In this document: piece by piece, positions 14,993 to 21,106 of the stretch | Layout of the letters: each line of letters opens with the position of its first letter | Numbering within the stretch: position 1 is the stretch's first letter | IMG/VR virus record: IMGVR_UViG_3300043409_000787 | Coordinates: 1 to 36,559 of that record | Length of the DNA stretch: 36,559 nucleotides | Direction: 5' to 3' (one strand) | From: a virus | Program-made: the position numbers and the translations under genes | Notes under the pieces: generated by a model | Told to the model about the DNA's origin: nothing | The model's database searches: none | The model's input: the letters and a program-made list of their open reading frames with translations, nothing else

Positions 14993-15191
14993 GATTTAAC
15001 TCCATTAGTTGCCGGCGCAGCTCGTTGCGCTGGTGGCGGACCCTTTCCAATTTTCTGCGCAAGTTCTCCGAGTAGTTCCGCGAGCTTGCGAGCTGCCGCT
15101 CGATGTACTCGATGTGCGCAGCGGCCAGCAGCGACGCCTTGCAGCCGTCTTCGGCTGCCAGCGCCCGCAGCGCCGCCTTATGGTCGATCAT
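14925..15191 (-). CDS. Small helical, arginine-rich coiled-coil protein
   Basis: From the ATG at 15191, preceded by GGGAGG, the product has 88 residues. It is helical, with an Ala-rich first third and a basic coiled coil at about residues 30-65 (repeated R-x-x-L/R-x-x-R). The last 25 residues are Gly/Asp-rich and unlike the rest. They coincide with the overlapping membrane-peptide frame, so this tail may be constrained by, or an accident of, the overlap. The first bases overlap the preceding gene by 14. No function is recognised. Confidence 0.6.
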   Translation of the reverse strand: MIDHKAALRALAAEDGCKASLLAAAHIEYIERQLASSRNYSENLRRKLERVRHQRNELRRQLMELNHGGNIVGCNDDRGADGAAVEPV

Positions 15192-15354
15192 GTGGCGGCC
15201 TCCCATTCTTGCGCGGTGGCGCGCCCGTGCGCCTCGCAATAATCCTGACGTGGCCCGGCGAGCGCAGCCCGAACAGGCGCATGATCTCGGTCAGTTTGCG
15301 CCCGGCGATGTAGTGCTGCGCGATCAACTTGTCGCGTGCTGCGAGTGCCTTCAC
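15178..15354 (-). CDS. Small helix-turn-helix DNA-binding protein
   Basis: The 58-residue basic protein reads as helices with a K-L-T-E-I-M-R-L-F-G-L-R-S segment (about residues 19-31), typical of a helix-turn-helix; the C-terminus is Arg/Pro-rich. The GTG at 15354 overlaps the upstream stop as GTGA and is preceded by AAGGAGAGG, which decides the start. Upstream in-frame codons belong to the previous gene. It may regulate early transcription, but its target is unknown. Confidence 0.65.
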   Translation of the reverse strand: MKALAARDKLIAQHYIAGRKLTEIMRLFGLRSPGHVRIIARRTGAPPRKNGRPPHDRP

Positions 15355-15695
15355 AGCCCCTCTCCTTCCTCGCAGTCGATCTCGACCTTCACACAAGCAA
15401 GGCGAGTGAAGCTAGAGTTGGCGTCAGCGGTCTTTCTGTCTACCCACCCCGCAAAGCCGTTTGAATACACATTCACCCACACCGTCTGCTGGATGCGCGG
15501 TTTTGCTTCAAAGAGGTCGTCATTACTTTGCAGGCTGGTCAGTGATTGCCCACAATTCCACCAACTTGCTTGCTGCCAATAGCCGCTACATGTTTTAATA
15601 GCGCCGTGAACTGCGGTGCCACCACGTCCATCCACCGCATAAATGCGAACCTCGCGGCCATCGCGTGTGTGGTACGTTTTATCGATATCAATCAT
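15351..15695 (-). CDS. Conserved phage protein of unknown function
   Basis: The chosen ATG at 15695 follows GGGAGG; five in-frame codons before it are less likely coding. The 114-residue product starts M-I-D-I-D-K-T-Y-x-T-R-D-G-R-E-V-R-I-Y-A, a beginning I recall in many small phage proteins. It contains a Trp-rich middle and an acidic C-terminus, and is predicted beta-rich with no membrane segment. It is coupled to the HTH gene by a GTGA overlap. Function is unknown. Confidence 0.7.
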   Translation of the reverse strand: MIDIDKTYHTRDGREVRIYAVDGRGGTAVHGAIKTCSGYWQQASWWNCGQSLTSLQSNDDLFEAKPRIQQTVWVNVYSNGFAGWVDRKTADANSSFTRLACVKVEIDCEEGEGL

Positions 15696-15696
15696 C

Positions 15697-15885
15697 TCAA
15701 ACCCTCCCAAAGGTCACATTCTTCTCGGCGCGGATGTCCTGATTGCGCCACGTCCAGCACTCGCCGTCATCCTGAAAAACCACCCAGCACAGGTCATGCT
15801 CGGCCCCATAATCAATCAAGACGTGCGCCAGCCCCTTGCCTTGCGGCGTCACGACGGGCAGGGGCGGATTAAGTTGCAGCATCAT
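15697..15885 (-). CDS. Conserved small phage protein of unknown function
   Basis: The 62-residue product has a P-L-P-V-V-T-P-Q-G-K-G-L-A-H segment, then I-D-Y-G-x-E-H-D-L-x-W-V, then E-C-W-T-W-R-N-Q-D-I-R. I recognise this pattern from small proteins in many proteobacterial phages, where it has no assigned role. GGGAGG precedes the double ATG. Its first 17 bases overlap the preceding gene. It looks like a compact beta-rich protein. Confidence 0.75.
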   Translation of the reverse strand: MMLQLNPPLPVVTPQGKGLAHVLIDYGAEHDLCWVVFQDDGECWTWRNQDIRAEKNVTFGRV

Positions 15886-16054
15886 CGGACGCCTCCCTTA
15901 GCGCCGCGCGGGCAATGTGGTGGCAGGCAAAATTTTCGGGCATCTCATCCATAATTTCCCGCAGCGCCTCCCGCAGCCGCTCGATCTCGTCGGCGGCTTC
16001 GTATTCTAGATTTGTAGCAAAGCCCTCACGCAGGCGTTCCACAAGATCATCCAT
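15869..16054 (-). CDS. Small coiled-coil protein, tandem paralogue 1
   Basis: The 61 residues begin M-D-D-L-V-E-R-L-R and contain A-A-D-E-I-E-R-L-R-E-A-L-R, the core of a family also encoded by the next two genes. It is helical throughout, acidic, and lacks a membrane segment. It overlaps both neighbours by a few bases. Members of this family are common as tandem copies in phage early regions and have no known biochemical role. Confidence 0.7.
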   Translation of the reverse strand: MDDLVERLREGFATNLEYEAADEIERLREALREIMDEMPENFACHHIARAALREASDDAAT

Positions 16055-16271
16055 CTTTCTTCACCCTGTAAATGATAGTGAACGTGTTATGCGCGATGCC
16101 ATGCCCATCAAGGATGTAGGCAATGTCGTCTTTAATCCGCCAAGCTTTCTCCAGCAGCTCTTTCTCCAGCAGCTCTTTCTCCAGCGCCTCAATACGGTCA
16201 GCAGCCGCGTCCATCAGATCGTTGTTTCCATCGCAGTATCCGCGCAGCCGCGCCACGATATCGTCAGTCAT
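16047..16271 (-). CDS. Small coiled-coil protein, tandem paralogue 2
   Basis: The ATG at 16271 follows GGGGAGAAG and gives 74 residues starting M-T-D-D-I-V-A-R-L-R. An A-A-D-R-I-E-A-L-E-K core follows, with an internal E-K-E-L-L repeat. The C-terminus (I-A-Y-I-L-D-G-H-G) differs from that of its paralogues. The start overlaps the preceding stop by 8 bases. It probably arose with its neighbours by tandem duplication; the function is unknown. Confidence 0.7.
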   Translation of the reverse strand: MTDDIVARLRGYCDGNNDLMDAAADRIEALEKELLEKELLEKAWRIKDDIAYILDGHGIAHNTFTIIYRVKKDG

Positions 16272-16488
16272 TGGCCTTCTCCCCTTCAAGCGCAACGCGG
16301 GCGATCAGCACCGCTTCCTCGTGACCGTCAGCGCAGTAGACCTTCCCGCACGGCGCGTGCGAGATCCGGCGCAGCGCGTCCCGCATCCGCTCAATCTCGT
16401 CTGCGGCTTCGGCGTAGACCCACGGATTATAGAAGGCGTCATCTAAATAAGCATAGGAGCGCAGTCGCGCTACGATGTCGTTAGGCAT
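16264..16488 (-). CDS. Small coiled-coil protein, tandem paralogue 3
   Basis: The ATG at 16488 with GGGGAGAAGAC upstream gives 74 residues. The start M-P-N-D-I-V-A-R-L-R and the core A-A-D-E-I-E-R-M-R-D-A-L-R match paralogues 1 and 2. The C-terminus contains a Cys pair around H-A-P-C-G-K-V-Y-C and ends A-L-E-G-E-K-A-N-D, an ending shared with the next upstream gene. The same ribosome binding sequence before paralogues 2 and 3 supports duplication of whole gene units. Confidence 0.7.
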   Translation of the reverse strand: MPNDIVARLRSYAYLDDAFYNPWVYAEAADEIERMRDALRRISHAPCGKVYCADGHEEAVLIARVALEGEKAND

Positions 16489-16702
16489 CTGTCTTCTCCC
16501 CTTCAAGCGCGGCGTCGGCTTCGTCGCGAAAAAAACCCCAATTTCCGTCTGCGTCTGTGTCGTGCTCTGCAATCGCCCGCAGCGCCGCGTCCTTGCGGGC
16601 GATCTCGGCCCGCAGCCGGTCAATCTCGTCCTTCATGCTGTCTCTCCCGTTCTTCGCGCCGTACATGTAGACGAGCGTCAGGTCGTCCAGATCCTCGATC
16701 AT
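16481..16702 (-). CDS. Small coiled-coil protein with YMYGAKNG motif
   Basis: The 73-residue product starts M-I-E-D-L-D-D-L-T-L-V-Y-M-Y-G-A-K-N-G, which I recall from small phage proteins. A D-E-I-D-R-L-R-A-E-I coiled-coil core and an A-L-E-G-E-K-T-D-A tail follow. Core and tail resemble the three paralogues downstream. The start is fixed by an ATGA overlap with the preceding gene. The function is unknown. Confidence 0.7.
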   Translation of the reverse strand: MIEDLDDLTLVYMYGAKNGRDSMKDEIDRLRAEIARKDAALRAIAEHDTDADGNWGFFRDEADAALEGEKTDA

Positions 16703-17031
16703 ATCTCGCCCCTTGCTTTCTTTGCTCGATAGTACTCCAACGCCCTAGCGCGCTTGCGCACGGCGCTCTCGAATTGCCGTCCGTCAAGCCAGGCATCCAG
16801 CGACTGCACGCCATGCCAGACCGTCGTCGGGTCGCGCCCGCCAGACCATGCGCCAAGCTGCGGGTAGGACACCAGCAGGCTATCGCGCGCTCGCCACCAT
16901 GCGAGGTGCCGGGCGGTGCTGGCGGCATGGACGCGTGACCGGCCATCGAACGTCGCCGTGTCGATCAGGCACTCAGCGCACGCCTCGCGCTTGAGCCGCT
17001 CGAACGCCGCCCGCGTCGCGTGCGGTCTCAC
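16699..17031 (-). CDS. DnaA domain IV-like DNA-binding protein
   Basis: This 110-residue basic protein resembles the C-terminal DNA-binding domain of DnaA. An R-S-R-V-x-x-A-S-T-A-R-H-L-A-W-W helix is followed by S-Y-P-Q-L-G-A-W-S-G-G-R-D-P-T-T-V-W-H-G-V. This parallels the DnaA signature, in which G-G-R-D-H-T-T-V recognises DnaA boxes; here the His is Pro. There is no AAA+ domain, so it cannot initiate alone. It could bind phage repeats or compete at host DnaA boxes. The GTG start overlaps the upstream stop as GTGA, and the stop overlaps the next ATG as ATGA. Confidence 0.75.
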   Translation of the reverse strand: MRPHATRAAFERLKREACAECLIDTATFDGRSRVHAASTARHLAWWRARDSLLVSYPQLGAWSGGRDPTTVWHGVQSLDAWLDGRQFESAVRKRARALEYYRAKKARGEI

Positions 17032-17450
17032 GCTGCGGCCGCGCCGTTGACGAGCGTCACCGTCACATCCCCGGCCCCATAGCGCGGCGCAGCCATCGCC
17101 GCCTCCAGCTCCGCCAGCGCCTCGGTTGCGGCCCGCTCGGCATGGCGTGCGCCACAGGCCCGCACGTACAGCGTCGCGTATCCCGCGATGTCATGCGCGT
17201 GGTCGTCATAGTCCACATCGCCAGCCATAATTCTGGCGGTCTTTGCGAGCCAGGCTTCGCACGCCTCGCGCTGCGCGTCGGACATGCGCCGGTAGCCTGT
17301 CGAGTTGCGCAGGATCTCCTTCATGAGTTGCGCGTACGCCGCCACGTCGGCGAAGTCGCCGTGCGTCGCCTCGCGGTCAGCCAAGGTCTGTTCGATCGTC
17401 TGCGGCGCGTCCTGCGCCAGTGGGTGTGCTTTATGCTTGTGCTTGCTCAT
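17028..17450 (-). CDS. DUF6378-like phage protein
   Basis: The 140-residue protein has a His/Lys-rich start, then L-A-D-R-E-A-T-H-G-D-F-A-D-V-A, then an all-helical part with Q-R-E-A-C-E-A-W-L-A-K-T-A-R-I. D-V-D-Y-D-D-H-A-H-D-I-A-G-Y-A follows. This layout matches a widespread phage family (DUF6378) that resembles all-alpha nucleotide pyrophosphatases in its acidic helices, although no activity is established. It overlaps the preceding gene by 20 bases. The Ala-rich C-terminus is probably disordered. Confidence 0.75.
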   Translation of the reverse strand: MSKHKHKAHPLAQDAPQTIEQTLADREATHGDFADVAAYAQLMKEILRNSTGYRRMSDAQREACEAWLAKTARIMAGDVDYDDHAHDIAGYATLYVRACGARHAERAATEALAELEAAMAAPRYGAGDVTVTLVNGAAAA

Positions 17451-17991
17451 CTGTCGTCCCCCATCGTCTGATGTAATACATGATCGTGCTATGGTCCCGG
17501 CCGCAAGCCTTGCCGATCGCGGTGTAGCTCCACCCCAACGCCAGCAGGCGGCGATACACCTCCAAGCGCGGCCGCAGGTGCGCAGCGCCCGGAGACCGGC
17601 CTACCAGCACGAGCCAGGTCGTCTTGTGCGCGGCTGTGATGTCCGCGCACAGCTCAGCGAGCTGCTCCTGCGTCAGCCGGTAGCTTGCCATGCGGGCGTC
17701 CATGCGGGCGCGCCGCGCGGCCTTGTCCGACAGCTTGGCCGCGCGGGCTTGGACGTGTGGCAACGCGGCGTGCTCGGCCCGCGTGAGCTTGATCCACGCG
17801 GTGTCGGTCTTATACAGCACGGGCGGATCTGCCGGCGGCGCTGGTGCCGGTGCTGGTGCCAGTGCCGGTGCCGGTGCCGGTGCCAGTGCCGGTGCCGGTG
17901 CCGGTGCCGCGCCGGGGCGTGGCCGCCCTGTCGCGATCCGCGCCTTAACGGCCGCGTAGTGCGCCGCCCACTGGTGTCGGGCGTCGGTCAT
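17431..17991 (-). CDS. DNA-binding protein with Ala-Pro linker and DnaA-like C-terminal helix-turn-helix
   Basis: In this 186-residue protein, residues about 1-25 form a basic helix and about 26-56 are an Ala-Pro repeat linker. The middle is helical and Arg/Ala-rich, and about residues 145-178 read L-x-L-G-W-S-Y-T-A-I-G-K-A-C-G-R-D-H-S-T-I-x-Y-Y. The G-R-D-H-S-T-I segment copies the recognition-helix signature of DnaA domain IV. It is the second such gene in this operon. The linker is encoded by a hexanucleotide repeat and so may vary in length between isolates. The ATG overlaps the previous stop (ATGA). A replication or regulatory role is inferred. Confidence 0.7.
   Translation of the reverse strand: MTDARHQWAAHYAAVKARIATGRPRPGAAPAPAPALAPAPAPALAPAPAPAPPADPPVLYKTDTAWIKLTRAEHAALPHVQARAAKLSDKAARRARMDARMASYRLTQEQLAELCADITAAHKTTWLVLVGRSPGAAHLRPRLEVYRRLLALGWSYTAIGKACGRDHSTIMYYIRRWGTTDEQAQA
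17841..17910. repeat. Hexanucleotide repeat encoding the Ala-Pro linker
   Basis: About eleven in-frame copies of a GGTGCC-type hexamer (variants GGTGCT, AGTGCC) lie head to tail. Slippage would add or remove Ala-Pro pairs without breaking the frame. Confidence 0.85.
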
Positions 17992-18173
17992 GCGCGACGC
18001 TCCGCCAGCATGGCCTGCGCGACGCGCTGGACCGTCCGGCCGTAGATGATCCGGCCGTCAGTCGTCACGCCCCGCCAGCGCCGCGCGAGCGTGGGCAGGT
18101 AACGCACGCGGGCGACGTGCCCCGCGAGGCTCCCGTCAGATGCGCGGATCTCGATAATCGGTGTCTGAGTCAT
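17988..18173 (-). CDS. Small basic hypothetical protein
   Basis: The 61-residue, Arg-rich product contains a short beta-like N-terminus (I-I-E-I-R-A-S-D-G) and a helical C-terminus (V-Q-R-V-A-Q-A-M-L-A-E-R-R-A). The stop overlaps the next start as ATGA, so the gene is probably translated. GGAG lies about 11 bases before the ATG. I recognise no family. Confidence 0.65.
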   Translation of the reverse strand: MTQTPIIEIRASDGSLAGHVARVRYLPTLARRWRGVTTDGRIIYGRTVQRVAQAMLAERRA

Positions 18174-18261
18174 TGGTGAGGTGCTCCCACAGGGCTGCTG
18201 CGCCGACTAGCGCGAAGGGAATAATGATGAACAGGACGAAGGCAATCGCGAGGTGCATCAT
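18136..18261 (-). CDS. 41-residue single-pass membrane protein
   Basis: The reading frame starts at the double ATG at 18261/18258, and its stop lies within the next gene. Residues about 3-24 (A-I-A-F-V-L-F-I-I-I-P-F) form a convincing transmembrane helix, followed by a charged tail rich in Asp. The start shares a base with the upstream stop (TGATG), indicating coupling. It overlaps the downstream gene by 38 bases. The role is unknown. Confidence 0.65.
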   Translation of the reverse strand: MMHLAIAFVLFIIIPFALVGAAALWEHLTNDSDTDYRDPRI

Positions 18262-18533
18262 CAGACGTCCAGCTCCTCTTGCAGGTATTCGTCGCGGGCG
18301 GTTTGCGCCAGTTCGTTCCAGTTGACATCAGACAAGAAGGCGAGCGCGAAGTCGCGCGCTAAGCTTGGCTGCGTCGCCTCTTCGATGATCTCGCCCACAT
18401 AATCTTTCATCCATCCGGCGAGTTCGGTTGTGTCAAGCATGTCAAGGCACCAATCGTCCAAGTCAAAATCGTTAAACACGTCAACTTTGACGCGCCATGT
18501 CGCGTAGTTCGCAAATCCATTGTGCCTAGTCAT
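18261..18533 (-). CDS. Acidic conserved phage protein, DUF7249-like
   Basis: The ATG at 18533 with GGGGAAAC upstream gives 90 residues. The start contains N-Y-A-T-W-R-V near residues 9-15, the hallmark of a small phage family I know as DUF7249. An acidic helical body follows (D-F-D-L-D-D-W, L-S-D-V-N-W-N-E-L-A). The family is common in early regions of phages and has no known function. It is translationally coupled to the small membrane protein gene downstream. Confidence 0.7.
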   Translation of the reverse strand: MTRHNGFANYATWRVKVDVFNDFDLDDWCLDMLDTTELAGWMKDYVGEIIEEATQPSLARDFALAFLSDVNWNELAQTARDEYLQEELDV

Positions 18534-18563
18534 GTCGTTTCCCCGTATCACGCACCCCTTGGC

Positions 18564-18598
18564 GCGCTATGAGACGGCCCGTGGGCCGTCCTTAGCGC
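18564..18598 (-). other. Imperfect long hairpin between early genes
   Basis: The outer stem GCGCTA/TAGCGC (18564-18569, 18593-18598) and the inner GACGGCCC/GGGCCGTC (18573-18590) form an extended hairpin between two genes. No T-run follows on the minus strand. It may process or stabilise the mRNA. Confidence 0.55.
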
Positions 18599-18603
18599 GT
18601 CTG

Positions 18604-18798
18604 TCAGGCCGACTCGATCTCTGTCACGATCAAGTCGTCGCCGTCTTCGCCTGATTCGCAAGCGTCGAAAAAATCTTCATAGCCCGCGTCGCGCGCCAGC
18701 GTGTCAAGCGCGTCGTCCTTGGACGTGCCTTCGTAGATGCCGAAGCATTGGCCGGAGCGCGCGTTGCTGATCGTGTAGCTCAAAATTTCGTTAGACAT
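18604..18798 (-). CDS. Small acidic hypothetical protein
   Basis: I take the ATG at 18798, which has GGGAGC about 9 bases upstream, over in-frame codons extending to 18846. The 64-residue product has a beta-like start (S-Y-T-I-S-N-A-R-S-G), a D-A-L-D-T-L-A-R-D-A-G-Y helix and an acidic tail. The layout suggests a small alpha/beta fold. A promoter-like sequence lies about 50 bases upstream. No function is recognised. Confidence 0.65.
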   Translation of the reverse strand: MSNEILSYTISNARSGQCFGIYEGTSKDDALDTLARDAGYEDFFDACESGEDGDDLIVTEIESA

Positions 18799-18845
18799 GT
18801 GCTGTGCTCCCGTTGTTGCGGCGCGCTCTTGCGCCGACCTGTTCA

Positions 18846-18874
18846 ACTTATCCCATGCTTTGCATGACCGTCAA
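18846..18874 (-). promoter_or_regulatory. Probable leftward promoter with GGTCATGC in the spacer
   Basis: On the minus strand TTGACG (18869-18874) lies 17 bases from ATAAGT (18846-18851). The spacer begins with GTCATGC; with the last G of the -35 this makes GGTCATGC, also present in the origin-like repeats. The coding start is about 48 bases downstream. Confidence 0.5.
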
Positions 18875-18937
18875 GAATTGATTTGCAAGCCGGACGAATT
18901 ATTTTTGCCCGGCTTGCATCACGTTCGCGTGACCGCG

Positions 18938-19591
18938 TCAGGCGGCGGCCGCGTCGGCTACGGGCGCCGCGTCCGGCCATGCGGCCATCGGCGCGCTCGC
19001 CCAGCTGTGATACGTGGCGTCCGTCCGGTCACGTATCGGCATCAGCACGCCAATAGCCTGAAAGCCGGTCCCGTACGCGAAGTCAACAACCGCCGGAGAT
19101 CCGCCATTGTAGCGCACGATTGGACTGGTGGTGCGGTCGCCGCCAAGCTCTTTACGGGCCTTGGCGAAGTCGGCCAGATAGATCGGGTCGTACTGCGCAG
19201 GCTTGCCATCAAGGTCGGTCGGCATCACGCGCCGGTAGTCCGGGAAGTTGCCATCGACACGCGCGCCGCCGTACGATTCGCCAGCATGTTCGAACGTCAA
19301 CTTGCCGTCGTCGCCAATCGTGAGCGTCGTTTCGTCCAAGGTCTTGAGTTTGACCTTGAGCTTGGCCACCAGATCGCGCGGCACGATCACTGACGCGTGG
19401 GCGCCCGTGGCCGCGTGCTCGCCGTAGGGCTGGCGTAGCACAATCATGCGGTGACCGTCCGTCGCGGCCATGACGACGCCGTCCGGTGTAAATTCCAAGT
19501 TGATGCCGTTCAGGTAGTAGCGTGTTTCCTCGGTCGAGACCGCGACCAGGACGGCGCGCAAGGCGCGGATATTGAGTGTGACCTTAAGCAT
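18938..19591 (-). CDS. Short DNA sliding clamp-like protein (DnaN family)
   Basis: The 217-residue product carries beta-clamp landmarks: R-Y-Y-L-N-G-I-N-L-E-F near residues 24-34, A-T-D-G-H-R-M at about 43-49, and I-V-P-R-D-L near 69-74. F-P-D-Y-R-R-V-M-P follows at about 116-124, and a late G-V-L-M-P-I-R resembles the clamp C-terminus. Bacterial clamps have three domains and about 370 residues; this one has room for two, so it probably forms a higher-order ring or is a specialised clamp. It would tether the phage polymerase or replace the host clamp. GGGGAGAAC precedes the ATG. The C-terminal 25 residues are Ala-rich and look disordered. Confidence 0.8.
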   Translation of the reverse strand: MLKVTLNIRALRAVLVAVSTEETRYYLNGINLEFTPDGVVMAATDGHRMIVLRQPYGEHAATGAHASVIVPRDLVAKLKVKLKTLDETTLTIGDDGKLTFEHAGESYGGARVDGNFPDYRRVMPTDLDGKPAQYDPIYLADFAKARKELGGDRTTSPIVRYNGGSPAVVDFAYGTGFQAIGVLMPIRDRTDATYHSWASAPMAAWPDAAPVADAAAA

Positions 19592-19629
19592 GTGATGTTC
19601 TCCCCGTTATCGAGCGAAGGCGCTCGCAT

Positions 19630-19653
19630 AAGCTGGCGCTTGTGCGCCAGCTT
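19630..19653 (-). other. Perfect 10-base hairpin between early genes
   Basis: A stem 19630-19639 / 19644-19653 with a 4-base loop, flanked by two smaller stem-loops, occupies the gap between the clamp gene and the gene before it. No T-run follows, so RNA processing or stability is more likely than termination. Confidence 0.6.
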
Positions 19654-19668
19654 AGACTTGCGTCTCGT

Positions 19669-19872
19669 TTACGCCGCGCGTTCCTGCGCAGGCGCTGGTT
19701 CCCATGCGACGCACTGGCGCGCCTCAGATCCGGTTGCGCGGCATTTGACGCAATAGCCGGAGCGAAACCCGCTTGAGCTTGTGCCGATCCATTGCGCGGG
19801 CTTGCCGCATTCGTGGCTGTATGTACCGGGGTTCGCGTTGTGGCGCTTGCCGTCAGTGGCGTAAGTGGTCAT
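19669..19872 (-). CDS. Small zinc-ribbon-like protein
   Basis: The 67-residue product has H-E-C-G-K-P-A-Q-W-I-G in the middle and Y-C-V-K-C about 18 residues later, so two cysteine groups could bind zinc. A further Cys lies near the C-terminus. AAAGGAAA precedes the ATG, and a promoter-like pair of hexamers lies 34-62 bases upstream. It may bind nucleic acid, but this is inferred from the zinc-ribbon layout alone. Confidence 0.65.
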   Translation of the reverse strand: MTTYATDGKRHNANPGTYSHECGKPAQWIGTSSSGFRSGYCVKCRATGSEARQCVAWEPAPAQERAA

Positions 19873-19905
19873 GATTGCGTTTCCTTTGCGTTTTTGACTT
19901 ATCCA

Positions 19906-19934
19906 AGATTAAGACGGGCCGCATGACTTGTAAA
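19906..19934 (-). promoter_or_regulatory. Probable leftward promoter embedded in a hairpin
   Basis: On the minus strand TTTACA (19929-19934) lies 17 bases from TAATCT (19906-19911), with AGTCATGC adjoining the -35. The -35 lies in the loop of a perfect 10-base inverted repeat (19914-19923 with 19944-19953) that could form a hairpin or cruciform. Confidence 0.5.
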
Positions 19935-19961
19935 GTCTTTTTGTGCGGCCCGTTGTCTTTT

Positions 19962-20744
19962 TTACGCCGCCAGTGCGGCCGGAGCGAAGCGGCGCGCCGT
20001 AGCGCCATGGGCCATGATTGCGATGTTCGCGCGGGCCTTGGCGCTTGTGCCGCCACAGGCCTTGCAGCTAGCGCAATTCGTCTTGACGCCAGCTTCCTTG
20101 GACGCGGGGCACATTATCTCTTTGGCCAAGAGCGGCGCATCGGCCGCGCGCACGCGGAAGGTACGCCAACCGGCCGCGCGTGCTTCCAGATAGTCGGCGC
20201 CGCTATCGCATGAAGCCATGCATAGCGCCTTGAACTCAGGAAACGCGCGCCATTGGTGCGAATAGCCGTTGCGCGCGGCCGCGCGGCTTGTAGCGTGTTG
20301 CCAGATCTGGAACGGTGCGGCCGCTGGATCTCCGTACGCTCCGAGACGGACCGTAGCGCCGTCGAATAGTTCTGGCAGGATTGCCGCGTCAAAGTCGACG
20401 CCAGGGCGTGCGTAGCGGCCGCGCACGTACGCGCCATATACCGCCATGACGGATCGGCCAACGTTGACATAGCAGGAACCATTGTTTGCTGGCCGATGCT
20501 GGCAATCACCGCATACGCTGGCGTCGGCGCCGCTCTTGAGCGCGTCCAAGGGCGTCACGTCGGCGCGAATAATGAAAGTCTGAACCATGGCGCCCGTTTT
20601 CGCATTCGTTGACGCGGCCGTGATACGATTCGCGATCACGACAATCGGCGCGCCATCGATCATCGATGGCCCTTCGTAAAGCACGACGCCGGTAAAGGCC
20701 TTGCGGCGTAGCGCCTTGGACATGTCCGATGCTGATTTGATCAT
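19962..20744 (-). CDS. Conserved phage protein, DUF7227 / gp88-like, Cys-rich
   Basis: The 260-residue protein shows landmarks of a phage/plasmid family I know as DUF7227 or gene product 88-like. These are L-Y-E-G-P-S-M-I-D-G-A-P-I-V-V-I-A near the N-terminus, G-A-D-A-S-V-C-G-D-C, C-Y-V-N-V-G, then V-R-L-G-A-Y-G-D-P-A-A-A-P. G-W-R-T-F-R-V-R and a C-terminal Cys cluster (C-P-A-S-K-E-A-G, N-C-A-S-C-K-A-C) follow. Several cysteines probably bind metal. Family members are widespread and have no established activity. AAAGGAC lies before the ATG. As one of the first genes after the early promoter, it may act in host takeover or replication, which is inference. Confidence 0.7.
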   Translation of the reverse strand: MIKSASDMSKALRRKAFTGVVLYEGPSMIDGAPIVVIANRITAASTNAKTGAMVQTFIIRADVTPLDALKSGADASVCGDCQHRPANNGSCYVNVGRSVMAVYGAYVRGRYARPGVDFDAAILPELFDGATVRLGAYGDPAAAPFQIWQHATSRAAARNGYSHQWRAFPEFKALCMASCDSGADYLEARAAGWRTFRVRAADAPLLAKEIMCPASKEAGVKTNCASCKACGGTSAKARANIAIMAHGATARRFAPAALAA

Positions 20745-20783
20745 AGTGAAGTGTCCTTTACTTATCCAATGCGCAGGGCGCGT

Positions 20784-20873
20784 TTATGGGTTCAGTGCGA
20801 TGGCGAGGCAGATCACGCCAGCGATAAACGCAGCGGCCGCCAAGGCGTCGAAGATGTCAGAGATAATACGCAT
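20784..20873 (-). CDS. 29-residue membrane peptide
   Basis: The short frame M-R-I-I-S-D-I-F-D-A-L-A-A-A-A-F-I-A-G-V ends in a hydrophobic I-C-L-A-I-A-L segment, giving one transmembrane helix at about residues 8-27. An excellent AAGGAGA site lies about 9 bases before the ATG. No antisense gene competes. The function is unknown. Confidence 0.6.
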   Translation of the reverse strand: MRIISDIFDALAAAAFIAGVICLAIALNP

Positions 20874-20887
20874 GGGTCTGTCTCCTT

Positions 20888-21079
20888 TTAGCGTTTGAAC
20901 GGATGCGGCAGCCATGCGCTGGCATAGCCGAGACGTGTGGCGCTGCGCGGATACCAAAAAAGCAGATACAGGCCCGCGCGGTTCGCGCCGTCGCGTGTGG
21001 GTTCGATCTTGACACCAAACCATTTGCCAACGCGCGCCGTCCAATAGTGCGGCAGTGTGTGGGTTACTTTCTTGAACAT
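20888..21079 (-). CDS. Small basic aromatic-rich hypothetical protein
   Basis: The ATG at 21079 is chosen because GGGAGC lies upstream in the same spacing seen for other genes of this operon. In-frame codons reaching 21172 would cross a strong hairpin. The 63 residues are basic and rich in Trp/Tyr (H-Y-W-T-A-R-V-G-K-W-F, L-F-W-Y-P-R). No membrane helix or known family is evident. Confidence 0.6.
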   Translation of the reverse strand: MFKKVTHTLPHYWTARVGKWFGVKIEPTRDGANRAGLYLLFWYPRSATRLGYASAWLPHPFKR

Positions 21080-21106
21080 GTGCGTGTGCTCCCGTTTGCG
21101 TGTGGT

